From contig CAZSVI010000014.1 of the NCBI GenBank assembly GCA_964610205.1, forward strand, positions 1-40,360: 40,360 nt of DNA, in the 5' to 3' direction. Source of the stretch: CAZSVI01 sp964610205. GTDB taxonomy: Bacteria > Bacillota > Clostridia > DSM-8532. Numbering within the stretch: position 1 is the stretch's first letter; each line of letters opens with the position of its first letter. The translations under genes and the position numbers were made by a program. Under the pieces are notes generated by a model that ran no database searches, was not told the origin of the DNA, and saw nothing but the letters and a program-made list of their open reading frames with translations. Of this stretch, positions 1-8,243 are shown piece by piece.

Positions 1-138
1 AGGTCGTCCATTAATATATCTTAACTCCAGTAAAACATCCAAGGAAGGAACTGCTCAGGATGTTTTAAAGAGAGATCCGGTCGCATTTCTTCAATAAATC
101 TAATATATTATTTACTTTTCCTTCTCAAGTTGATATGA

Positions 139-160
139 TTATAACAACGGAAGCAATTGC
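139..160. repeat. Dispersed repeat, copy 1 (22 nt)
   Basis: The 22 bases match positions 17587-17608 at 21 of 22 sites; the shared core is AAGCAATTGC preceded by TTATAACAACG. At 17587 the sequence is half of a complete 36-nt palindrome. Here only the left half is kept and the right half is replaced by an unrelated stretch ending in CCGTTATA. It is probably a truncated copy of a small palindromic element. Confidence 0.5.
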
Positions 161-227
161 AACACACCGTTATATCGAGGGGGGATATGCCCGCCACCTG
201 ATAGAGGAAACCGGTACCCGCCACCAT

Positions 228-257
228 GTGTTTTTAGCCCGTCGGGCTAAAATACAC
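228..257. repeat. Near-perfect 30-nt palindrome
   Basis: The arms GTGTTTTTAGCCCG and CGGGCTAAAATACAC pair with one mismatch around a minimal loop. The stem has a GC core and A/T-rich flanks on both sides, as in bidirectional intrinsic terminators, although no clean T-run follows. It could terminate a gene entering from outside the window. Confidence 0.55.
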
Positions 258-420
258 CTCATTAATTCGTGGCCTGCATACTTACTACAAACAGCATACT
301 ATACAGGCCACCTGTAGAGGTGGGGCGGTGGCCCATTTTGGTTCCTCGTTATATTGAAATATTTCATTTTAATTATCGAATTCTTTATCTATAAAAAATG
401 TATCACCTTGGAGGTCTGTA

Positions 421-2733
421 GTGCAGAAAAAGGTAAAATTAACCTTTAATACAGTATTCACCAGGATATTGTTTTTCAATCTAATCGTCATAATCATATC
501 AACTATTATACCGCAAATAGTTTTCTACAATTATTTTACAATAACATACAATAATGATATAAATAGGTATAATATGGAACATGTTGCCAAAATAGGAAGT
601 TCTGTCGATGAGCTCATTTTAGAAAGAGCACTCAGTATATCAAATAACTTTTTGCCGGAGCTTCAAAGCAATTCTGATTTTACCTACCCGCTATACAATA
701 ATATAAGAAAGGATTATTCAAGGATAACAGCTGTCAATCATAAGCTTTCAGATATCAGAGCCACATTGAAATTTATTGACTCCATAGATTTATACTACAT
801 AAACAACAACATTTTATTTACAGGCTCTGGCGTACATTATCTAGATGATCCTGCTTCTGAAAAGCTGATTAACCGGGAATGGTTTAATATAATTGACAAT
901 GCGGGTTCAGGCATAGTATGGATACCTACAAGAAAAATCAGTGTTGGAGAACCATACAATGTTTCGGCATATATAAGGAACATACCTTTCTATGCATCAA
1001 AGGATGACAGGCAGGCTATATTAGCGGTAAATATCAAGGAGCAGGCATTATATGACTTGATCAGCAATACAAAATCATACGGTTATGATGGAAAAGCCTT
1101 CATCATAAATGAAAATGGCTATGTAGTTACACATTCAGACAGGGAAAAAGTGGCAAGTAATATTGAAAGTGACAAAAATATAAGAAGGCTGCTGTCTGTG
1201 GGCAAGGAAGGCATGTTTGATACTGTAATGGATGAGAAAAAGAGCGTTCTGTCATTCGTAAGGTCAAAGTATAATGACTGGATATATGTTTCTGTAGTTT
1301 CAGTTGACACATTGTATAAAAAGTCAAATCAGATGAAGAATTTCCTGGCAGTTATCTGCATGATACTGCTAGGTATAAATATAGCAACAGTTGTAGTGTT
1401 GACGAAAAAAGCGCATAAACCATTCAGGGTTATAATAAATACAGTAAAGAGCATTTCAAAGCGCTTTGGATATAATGACGGCGGCAAAAATGAAAGTGAG
1501 TACAAGCTGATGGACAGTGTGTTGAATAATCTTGTCTTCAAGATTTCTGAATTGAACCAGAGGCTTGAGGACAACAAGCCTACGATATACCATAATACTG
1601 TAATAAGGCTTTTATATGGGAAAATCAACACTTTAAGGGGTATTGCAAATGAAGAGCTGTATGGCCTTAGCTTTGACAAGGATAAATTCTTCTGCTTTGT
1701 ATTAAAAATTCCGAAAGACGAAAATATCAATTTTGAGAACAGGATGCTGATTAACTATAATATTATTGAGAATTTGAAAGGTATGGGAGATTCCTATAGT
1801 ATAAATGCTGTTACCGATGACAATAATACTGTATCCGGCATTGTGAATTTTCCTTCAAGTATTGATTTTAAGTATGTAATACGAGAAATGGTATCTGAGA
1901 TTGAGCAGTTGTTGAATATAAAGTATGTACTTTGTGTGGGAGACAGTTATTCGGTAAATCAGGTAGAAATATCCAAATCATATTCTGAAGCTTGTGAGTG
2001 TATGAAATACGCATTTATAAGAACCTCAGAGAAGTTACTCATATATGGGCAATTAATGGACGAAGCATTGAAAGAAACAGGCAGTGTCTCAAAGATATTG
2101 GAAAAGATAGCGGATTATATAAGAAGTGGTGATGAGGGCAAGCTTAAGTTTGCCATAGATGAAATTATAGAATCAATTATAGTAGGCGGATGCAACGTGG
2201 ATAGCTGTAAGAATACATTGATGGAAGTGGTATCTATTTTCAGAAGGACACTCATAAGTATGGGTTATAATGAAAACGACATATTTGAATATGATATAAG
2301 AGAGTATTTTAAATCAATAGATAATATTGATGAATATAAAGTATGGATTTACCAAATCATTGAAATCGGAATAGCAAAAAAAAGTGAAAGGAAGAACTGT
2401 ACAAGCAAGGGCCTGGAAGAAAGAGTGAGAAAATTCATGCAGGAAAACATATACAATGATTTGAATCTTACGAGTGTCAGTGAGGGACTGCATATAAGTC
2501 CAAGCTATCTTAGCAAAATATTCAAGTTGATAACCGGAAGGAATTTTTCTGACTATGTTACAGAAGTGAAGCTTGATCATGCAGTAGAATTGCTTAAGGA
2601 ATGCAAGCTTTCGGTAAAGAACATATCAGCAGGGTTGGGTTACAACACTCCTCACCATTTCATAAAAATATTTAAAGAAAAGTATGGGTATACGCCAAAG
2701 GAATATCAACGCAGGATTACGAGTGGAGAATAG
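421..2733 (+). CDS. Membrane-anchored AraC-family regulator with extracellular sensor domain
   Basis: A 770-residue one-component regulator. A hydrophobic helix at about residues 16-38 and a second at 307-327 bracket an extracytoplasmic region of about 265 residues of the kind that folds as a double Cache sensor. The cytoplasmic part ends in a tandem helix-turn-helix AraC domain (about 665-765) with the usual SPSYLSKIFK and GYTPKEYQRR signatures. The start is GTG at 421, set by GGAGG just upstream. Proteins of this architecture normally sit beside LplB/YtcP/LplA-type importers and activate them when a sugar or a loaded binding protein is sensed outside the cell, and the importer follows directly here. 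The specific ligand cannot be read from the sequence. Confidence 0.88.
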   Translation: MQKKVKLTFNTVFTRILFFNLIVIIISTIIPQIVFYNYFTITYNNDINRYNMEHVAKIGSSVDELILERALSISNNFLPELQSNSDFTYPLYNNIRKDYSRITAVNHKLSDIRATLKFIDSIDLYYINNNILFTGSGVHYLDDPASEKLINREWFNIIDNAGSGIVWIPTRKISVGEPYNVSAYIRNIPFYASKDDRQAILAVNIKEQALYDLISNTKSYGYDGKAFIINENGYVVTHSDREKVASNIESDKNIRRLLSVGKEGMFDTVMDEKKSVLSFVRSKYNDWIYVSVVSVDTLYKKSNQMKNFLAVICMILLGINIATVVVLTKKAHKPFRVIINTVKSISKRFGYNDGGKNESEYKLMDSVLNNLVFKISELNQRLEDNKPTIYHNTVIRLLYGKINTLRGIANEELYGLSFDKDKFFCFVLKIPKDENINFENRMLINYNIIENLKGMGDSYSINAVTDDNNTVSGIVNFPSSIDFKYVIREMVSEIEQLLNIKYVLCVGDSYSVNQVEISKSYSEACECMKYAFIRTSEKLLIYGQLMDEALKETGSVSKILEKIADYIRSGDEGKLKFAIDEIIESIIVGGCNVDSCKNTLMEVVSIFRRTLISMGYNENDIFEYDIREYFKSIDNIDEYKVWIYQIIEIGIAKKSERKNCTSKGLEERVRKFMQENIYNDLNLTSVSEGLHISPSYLSKIFKLITGRNFSDYVTEVKLDHAVELLKECKLSVKNISAGLGYNTPHHFIKIFKEKYGYTPKEYQRRITSGE

Positions 2734-2963
2734 CTGTATGCATGCTTGGTAAAACCCGGGGTGGAAGTTTTCTTAACATCAAATCACAAAAAAACAGTAT
2801 AGGACAAAAAAATGATATGCCGGAATTTCTTATAGTCGATAAGAAAACGGTATATTAACAAATGATTGGTAATGTTTAAATAGCTGAAAAGGTGCTACTC
2901 TAAATACAGGCGATGCAAATTCTACTGTGACGGATGACTGCAAAGCCTGTAGGAGGATTAGAC

Positions 2964-3905
2964 GTGAAATCTTTTATTGGCTTAAGCAAGATCAACAGTA
3001 AGGAAGGATTTCTTTACAATTATATAAAGAATAAGTATCTTTTCATGTTGTTGGCACCCGTACTTATTTATTTTATAGTTTTCCATTATGGTCCTATGTA
3101 CGGAATTATCATAGCATTCAAGGAGTTTTATCCGGCAAAGGGTATATTGGGAAGCGAGTGGATAGGCTTTAAAAATTTTGAAAAACTTTTTACAGGGCTA
3201 TATTTTATACCCGTATTGAAAAACACATTGATAATTAGCTTTTATAAGCTTGTTTTCGGTTTTCCGGCCCCCATCATAGTTTGTCTCTTATTGAATGAAG
3301 TACGAAAAGCAGCATTTAAAAGGACAGTACAGACGATTTCCTATTTGCCGCATTTTATATCGTGGGTTGTTCTGGCAGGCATTGTAAGAGAAATTCTATC
3401 ACCGTCGAGGGGCAGTATAAACTATTTTATACAGCTTTTAGGCTTTGAACCGATATTTTTTGTCGCAGATACACAATGGTTCCGTTTTGTGCTTGTTAGC
3501 TCAGCCATATGGAAGGAAGTTGGCTGGCAGTCAATCATATATTTGGCAGCGGTTTCCGGCATTAATCCTGAATTATATGATGTGGCGGATCTGGATGGCG
3601 CGGGAAGATTCAGGAGAATATGGAATATCACAATACCTTCAATTATACCGATCATAATAATAATGTTCATTTTAGCAGCCGGAAGCATTATAAATGACGA
3701 TTTCGAGCAAATTTTCAATCTTTTAAACACAAATGTATTGTCGGTTGGTGATGTTATATCAACCTATACCTACCGTGAAGGTTTGCAGCAAATGAACTAC
3801 AGCTATGCGACAGCGGTAGGATTGTTTAAAAATACTATTGCATTGATCCTTGTAACGTTTACCAACTATTTATCCCGGAAATACAGCGGTGCATCATTGT
3901 GGTAG
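2964..3905 (+). CDS. CUT1 sugar ABC transporter permease, LplB-like
   Basis: An inner-membrane permease of about 313 residues with roughly six hydrophobic helices. The cytoplasmic EAA-loop equivalent lies at about residues 203-227 (ELYDVADLDGAGRFRRIW), where the ATPase docks. The N-terminal cytoplasmic stretch before the first helix (YLFMLLAPVLIYFIVFHYGP) is typical of LplB. I place the start at GTG 2964 because AGGAGG at 2951-2956 is ideally spaced; an ATG 30 bases upstream has no such site. It forms a heterodimer with the next permease and works with the lipoprotein at 4968. No cognate ATPase is encoded nearby, as expected for CUT1 systems that share an MsmK-type ATPase. Confidence 0.9.
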   Translation: MKSFIGLSKINSKEGFLYNYIKNKYLFMLLAPVLIYFIVFHYGPMYGIIIAFKEFYPAKGILGSEWIGFKNFEKLFTGLYFIPVLKNTLIISFYKLVFGFPAPIIVCLLLNEVRKAAFKRTVQTISYLPHFISWVVLAGIVREILSPSRGSINYFIQLLGFEPIFFVADTQWFRFVLVSSAIWKEVGWQSIIYLAAVSGINPELYDVADLDGAGRFRRIWNITIPSIIPIIIIMFILAAGSIINDDFEQIFNLLNTNVLSVGDVISTYTYREGLQQMNYSYATAVGLFKNTIALILVTFTNYLSRKYSGASLW

Positions 3906-3918
3906 GAGGAAAAATAAA

Positions 3919-4800
3919 TTGAGAACGAGATTAAAAATTAGATCAATGTATGATAAATTTTTTGATGTTTTTGTATACGCTGTACTGATATTGTTAACAA
4001 TAGCGACTATAATGCCATTTCTGCAGGTTGTTACAATATCCCTAAGCCCTGCGGAAGTAGTCAGTAAGTTCGGTCTTCACCTGTTTCCTACAAAAATCAG
4101 TTTTGATGGATACATAAAGATACTAAAGTATAATCTGATCTGGAATTCCTACCTGAATACCATTATAAGGATTGCTTTTGGAACAGGTATAAGTATGTTG
4201 CTTTATGTTACAGGTGCATATCCGCTTTCAAAAAAATATTTACCTAATAAAAAGCTCTGGACAATGATCATTATTTTTACAATGTACTTCCATGGCGGAT
4301 TGATTCCCAGTTATATACTCGTCAGCAAAATCCTGAATTTTCAAAACACAATATGGGCATTGGTACTTCCATCAGCGGTGAGCGCTTATACCTTGATTAT
4401 AGTACGGAACTTTTTTATGACTATTCCGGATGAAATAGAAGAATCTGCAAAGATAGACGGTGCAAATGACATTTACATATTATTCAAAATAGTCTTGCCG
4501 TTATCCAAGGCAGTGCTTGCTACAGTTACTTTATGGACAATGGTATTCCATTCGAATGCATGGTTTGATTGTTTGATATATATAACCAAAGAAGAAAAGT
4601 ATGTTTTACAGCTTGTCTTAAGAAGAATACTGCTGGAGGGTCAGATCCAGGATGTAAGCTCCAGTACAATAGAGTATGTAAACAATGATACTATAAAAAT
4701 GGCTGCTCTGATTGTAGCAATCTTTCCCATAATGTGTCTTTACCCATTTGTACAGAAATATTTTGAGAAGGGCGTATTGATTGGGTCGGTAAAAGGCTAA
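3919..4800 (+). CDS. CUT1 sugar ABC transporter permease, YtcP-like
   Basis: The second permease subunit of the importer, about 293 residues with six predicted helices. Its EAA motif (EIEESAKIDGANDIYILFK) falls at about residues 172-190 and is the best-preserved family mark. The likely start is TTG at 3919, because GGAGGA ends about nine bases before it; the upstream ATG at 3889 overlaps the end of the first permease. The 13-base gap after the first permease stop implies translational coupling. The C-terminus ends in KGVLIGSVKG, the usual tail for this branch. A small stem-loop at 4803-4817 separates it from the binding-protein gene. Confidence 0.9.
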   Translation: MRTRLKIRSMYDKFFDVFVYAVLILLTIATIMPFLQVVTISLSPAEVVSKFGLHLFPTKISFDGYIKILKYNLIWNSYLNTIIRIAFGTGISMLLYVTGAYPLSKKYLPNKKLWTMIIIFTMYFHGGLIPSYILVSKILNFQNTIWALVLPSAVSAYTLIIVRNFFMTIPDEIEESAKIDGANDIYILFKIVLPLSKAVLATVTLWTMVFHSNAWFDCLIYITKEEKYVLQLVLRRILLEGQIQDVSSSTIEYVNNDTIKMAALIVAIFPIMCLYPFVQKYFEKGVLIGSVKG

Positions 4801-4802
4801 GT

Positions 4803-4817
4803 GCGACATGAGGTCGC
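4803..4817 (+). other. Short intercistronic stem-loop
   Basis: GCGAC and GTCGC pair around a five-base loop just after the permease stop, followed by an AT-rich but not poly-T stretch. It is too weak for a confident terminator. In importer operons such stems can lower read-through or stabilise the downstream, more abundant binding-protein transcript. That role is inference. Confidence 0.3.
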
Positions 4818-4967
4818 GTTTAAATAAATGTTTAACATTGCAACCCTAATCCAGGGATATAAGAGGGAGGTGGTGCTACTTGCTTCAAAGCGGTTATGGA
4901 ACCATGTTGTGGGCGAAATGATCAACTTAAATGAACTATCGCTAAAAATTTTAAGGAGGACATGAAT

Positions 4968-6620
4968 ATGTTAAAAAAAGTATTGAGAATTGCATCATTT
5001 ACAGTAACTTGCTTAATGGTCCTATCATTGTTTGCAGGATGCGGCGGTATAAATACTGCCAATGAGACTACTGCGACTGCTAAAACTAATGAAACTGCTA
5101 CGACTACTGAGCCTGCGGCTTCTGCAATAAACGAACCTGTATCAATTGATTGGCTGGCGTATGTCAACAATGCCCAACCGGATACTGAGTCTGAAATCAT
5201 CAAACAGCAGGAAGAGTGGTACAATATCAAATTCAATTTCTGGTTTGTGGATGAACAACAATATGATGAAATGCTGGGAGTCAAGCTTGCATCAGGTGAA
5301 ATGCCTGATGTACTAAGAATTCCCAGAACATCCGTTATTGAAAAATATGTTAAGATGGGCATACTGACCCCGATTACCGATGACATGCTTAAAAAAATAC
5401 CGGTACTGGTAAAGCAAATAGATCAAGCCGACGGTAAGGATGCGACACTGGATGCTATGTACGATGGCAAGCTATATGGAATCAAGTATACATCTTTAAA
5501 TGGTACTTACCCCAATGCGGTTGTCTGGAGAACAGATTGGTTGAAAAATGTCGGAATAGATAAGATACCTGAGATAATAACGGAATTTGAAGACGCAATG
5601 TACAAGTTCAGGAACAATGATCCGGATAAAAACGGGGAAAAGGATACCTATGGCATGTCCAGTACTGCTTTAAATATGGTGTTCGGTGCATTCGGACAGA
5701 TTCCGATGGGTTCGTTGACTCCTACGGGTGGTCTGTGGTGGACAAAGAAAGACAATAAATATGTTTATGCGGCAACACAGCCTGAAATGAAAGAAGCGCT
5801 TACTTTGCTGCAGAAGTGGTATAAGGACGGTCTGATAGATCCTGAGTATATCACAGGAGAGAATACAGGCGGATATTGGGCACTGACTCAGGCTTTCAGC
5901 AACGGAAAGATCGGTGTTACCGGCAGCGGGGCAATATATCACTGGCTGCCACCTCTGGTACCGGGAGGAGCCGGCACACAATGTTATGAGGACTTCATAA
6001 AAGTAAATCCCGATGCAAAACAGGGAGAAACGTTCACTCTTGGCAAGGCGCCCATCGGACCTGAAGGAATATCGGGAACATCCCAAGGAGGGGCCGTTGT
6101 AAGTGCAGCTGTTGCCTTTACTACAAAAATGGCTGAAGAACCAGGAAAAATTGATGCCGTACTGAATATGTGGAATGCTATATCTACAGATTTTGAAAAG
6201 TATATGTATGCATCATATGGAGTAAAAGACAAGCATTATGTTATAGACCCGGTAAGCGGTCAAGTCTCACGTACCAAGGATTATGCCGCGGGAGATGCCA
6301 CAACACGGGCAGGTGCGCTTGTATTAACAGCTTGTGCTGAAAATTTTGAATTTGCCAAGAAAACTATGCCCTTAAGGTACGAGTTTATGGATAAAAACAA
6401 GGGAACAGGCCATACGAATTATTTAATTCCTGCAACTGAGGCACAAGGAAAGTATGGCAGTGATTTAAACAGAATGGCAGCGGAAGCGTACAATAAAATC
6501 ATTTCAGGCGAACTTCTTGTGGATTACTTTGATGAATTTGTCAAAACCTTCTATGAAAAAGGTGGAGCAGAGGTTGAAAAACAGGTGAATGAAATGATTG
6601 CAATATTAATCGGGGAATAA
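4968..6620 (+). CDS. Sugar ABC transporter substrate-binding lipoprotein, LplA-like
   Basis: A secreted, lipid-anchored solute-binding protein of about 550 residues, the usual size for the large LplA-type group. The N-terminus is a lysine-rich signal peptide ending SLFAGCGG, so Cys25 is the probable lipidation site. A Thr/Ala-rich linker follows (about residues 30-50), then the extracellular binding domain, rich in aromatic residues that could stack on sugar rings (GGLWWTKKDNKYVY). ATG 4968 is preferred over ATG 4962 because AGGAGG at 4954-4959 lies only two bases before the latter. It should hand oligosaccharides to the two preceding permeases. The substrate is not identifiable; the neighbouring hydrolases suggest an oligosaccharide. 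Confidence 0.9.
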   Translation: MLKKVLRIASFTVTCLMVLSLFAGCGGINTANETTATAKTNETATTTEPAASAINEPVSIDWLAYVNNAQPDTESEIIKQQEEWYNIKFNFWFVDEQQYDEMLGVKLASGEMPDVLRIPRTSVIEKYVKMGILTPITDDMLKKIPVLVKQIDQADGKDATLDAMYDGKLYGIKYTSLNGTYPNAVVWRTDWLKNVGIDKIPEIITEFEDAMYKFRNNDPDKNGEKDTYGMSSTALNMVFGAFGQIPMGSLTPTGGLWWTKKDNKYVYAATQPEMKEALTLLQKWYKDGLIDPEYITGENTGGYWALTQAFSNGKIGVTGSGAIYHWLPPLVPGGAGTQCYEDFIKVNPDAKQGETFTLGKAPIGPEGISGTSQGGAVVSAAVAFTTKMAEEPGKIDAVLNMWNAISTDFEKYMYASYGVKDKHYVIDPVSGQVSRTKDYAAGDATTRAGALVLTACAENFEFAKKTMPLRYEFMDKNKGTGHTNYLIPATEAQGKYGSDLNRMAAEAYNKIISGELLVDYFDEFVKTFYEKGGAEVEKQVNEMIAILIGE

Positions 6621-6667
6621 AATCATATAAAAAAGTTAGAATTTACAGGTATAGGCACTCCCTGGGA

Positions 6668-6701
6668 ATCCACAGTTTTGATGGGCCCTAAAACTGTGGA
6701 T
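6668..6701 (+). repeat. 12-bp perfect inverted repeat between binding-protein and oxidoreductase genes
   Basis: ATCCACAGTTTT and AAAACTGTGGAT pair perfectly around the ten-base loop GATGGGCCCT. No T-run follows, so it is a poor intrinsic terminator. It ends six bases before a GTG that could begin the next gene, and it may act as a processing site, a partial terminator or an operator. Confidence 0.6.
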
Positions 6702-6706
6702 GAAAA

Positions 6707-8014
6707 GTGTTCCGGTGGTTCAACATTAGATTACGCACATTAAGGAACAAAAGGAAAAGGAGGGTGGTTAAAATAAATGAACAGTATGATGTCGTAGTTA
6801 TTGGCGGCGGTATAGCCGGTACTATGGCAGCTATAGCGGCTGCGCGGGAAGGCAGCCGGACATTGCTTGTCGAGCGGTATTCGGCGCTGGGGGGTATGGG
6901 AACCCTCGGCCTGGTACAGCCCATCACTACCTGGGGAATCAATGGTAGATATATCATCGGAGGAACAGGAAAAAGGATTTTGGAGGAACTGGTGGCAGAA
7001 GACAAATCTGCGGCTACCAAGATGTCTACTTACGGGCCGTGCTGTGATGCAGAATATTTAAAAATGGAACTGGAGAAAAGAGCGCTTGAAAGTAAAGTAT
7101 CCATTCTTTATCACACATGGGTAAGGGGTGTCAAGCTGGAGAACCCGGAGAGAATCCGATGTCTTTTGGCGTTTTCAAAGGATGGAGACTTTGAAATAAG
7201 CGGCAAGGTATATATTGATGCTACAGGCGACGGAGACATATGCGCTTTTGCGGGAATCCCCTTTGATTCCAGTGAAAATGAACTGGGACAGCAAAGTATG
7301 ACACTGATGATGGTTATCTCCGGTATCGACAGGAATAAAACTCCGGATAGTGATTGTATACATACCATTTGGGACCGGCATCGGGGAAGCTGCCATAAGG
7401 GCGCTCTATTTTGGCATCCAAGGAGAGGAAGCGCTTATTTTAACGTTACGAAAGCACCGGGATTAAACGGACTGAAAGCATCTGACCTGACGGAGGCTGC
7501 CATTTCCTGCAGAAGACAGTCGTGGGTGGCATATGAACTGCTAAAGCAACATGTCCCCGGCTTTGAAAACTCGTATATTGCAGAAATTGCCCCCGCACTC
7601 GGAATTAGGGAAACACGCAGAATTATCGGCCAATATACTCTTTGCAGGGAAGATGTAGACAATGGAAGACACTTTGAGGATGTTATCGCACGGGCGGCTT
7701 GTCCTGTAGACATTCACCCCAGAAATAATGACGGTGGTGAGTACTATGCTTTGAAAAAAAGCTATGCCATACCATATAGGTCCATTGTTACAAATCGGAT
7801 ATCCAATCTGATCATGACAGGAAGATGTATTTCCTCAGACCAGGCAGCACACTCTTCACTGAGGAGAATGGCACCAGGCTTTGCTTTGGGAGAAGCAGCC
7901 GGAATAGCGGCTCATATTTCCACCAGCAGCAAGGATGTCAGAAGCATTTCAGTAAAAGATCTTCAGGAGGCACTGCTGCATTACGGTGCGATTTTGGAAC
8001 CGGAAGAAAGTTAG
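6707..8014 (+). CDS. FAD-dependent oxidoreductase (PF12831-like)
   Basis: A flavoprotein of 416-435 residues. The dinucleotide-binding fold starts with YDVVVIGGGIAGTMAA (GxGxxG at about 33-38 of the long form), followed by LLVERYSALGGMGTLG, and closes with the FAD-contact region APGFALGEAAGIAAHI. This family is common in polysaccharide-use loci of Firmicutes and Bacteroidetes, where its substrate is generally unknown; oxidation of a sugar hydroxyl is plausible here. The start is uncertain. GTG 6707 has no clear ribosome site, GTG 6764 directly abuts GGAGG, and an ATG at 6777 is out of frame. At the ideal distance from GGAGG the in-frame codon is ATA (6773), just before the expected N-terminus NEQYDVVV. 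Confidence 0.85.
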   Translation: MFRWFNIRLRTLRNKRKRRVVKINEQYDVVVIGGGIAGTMAAIAAAREGSRTLLVERYSALGGMGTLGLVQPITTWGINGRYIIGGTGKRILEELVAEDKSAATKMSTYGPCCDAEYLKMELEKRALESKVSILYHTWVRGVKLENPERIRCLLAFSKDGDFEISGKVYIDATGDGDICAFAGIPFDSSENELGQQSMTLMMVISGIDRNKTPDSDCIHTIWDRHRGSCHKGALFWHPRRGSAYFNVTKAPGLNGLKASDLTEAAISCRRQSWVAYELLKQHVPGFENSYIAEIAPALGIRETRRIIGQYTLCREDVDNGRHFEDVIARAACPVDIHPRNNDGGEYYALKKSYAIPYRSIVTNRISNLIMTGRCISSDQAAHSSLRRMAPGFALGEAAGIAAHISTSSKDVRSISVKDLQEALLHYGAILEPEES

Positions 8015-8093
8015 GTAACACATTGCTAATAAGTATTTGAAGCCTCGTTTCTGAGCAACCGGATATTTGAATTCAATAAGCTCGCTTGAATGA

Positions 8094-8137
8094 CTAAACT
8101 GGCTAATATCAAATACAATTGATATTAGCCAGTTTAG
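8094..8137. terminator. 19-bp perfect inverted repeat, possible terminator or processing hairpin
   Basis: CTAAACTGGCTAATATCAA and its exact complement are separated by a six-base loop (8113-8118). A perfect 19-bp stem is very strong, but it is AT-rich and followed by AGATATAACC rather than a T-run, so classic Rho-independent termination is not certain. It separates the oxidoreductase from the hydrolase pair and may divide the operon into two transcripts. Confidence 0.5.
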
Positions 8138-8243
8138 AGATATAACCAGTGATTGGACATAGCTATATCAGGGGTGCGAAACTCAAAATATTAAATTGTA
8201 ACAGTCTGTTGCAAACAAACAAGAGAGGAATGAATACACTTTT

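Larger units (their letters stand above)
1..420. other. Intergenic region with GC-rich inverted repeats
   Basis: I see no convincing gene here; the one short open frame (135-317) lacks a ribosome binding site and any recognisable protein pattern. The segment from about 180 to 345 is clearly more GC-rich than its surroundings and holds several self-complementary stretches: the palindrome at 228-257, an imperfect pair TGGCCTGCATAC / GTATACAGGCCA around 271-311, and a short stem CCACCT/AGGTGG near 315. The block CCCGCCACC occurs twice (190-198 and 217-225). This looks like a structured repeat or the termination zone of a gene that ends before the window. The last 60 bases are AT-rich and lead into the GGAGG of the next gene, so its promoter probably lies here. 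Confidence 0.5.

Noticed and set aside
135..317. 60-residue open frame in the leading intergenic region
   Set aside because: It has no ribosome site or recognisable motif, and its sequence runs through inverted repeats.
5670..6086. 138-residue frame antisense to the binding-protein gene
   Set aside because: It lies wholly within a convincing lipoprotein gene and looks like a compositional shadow.
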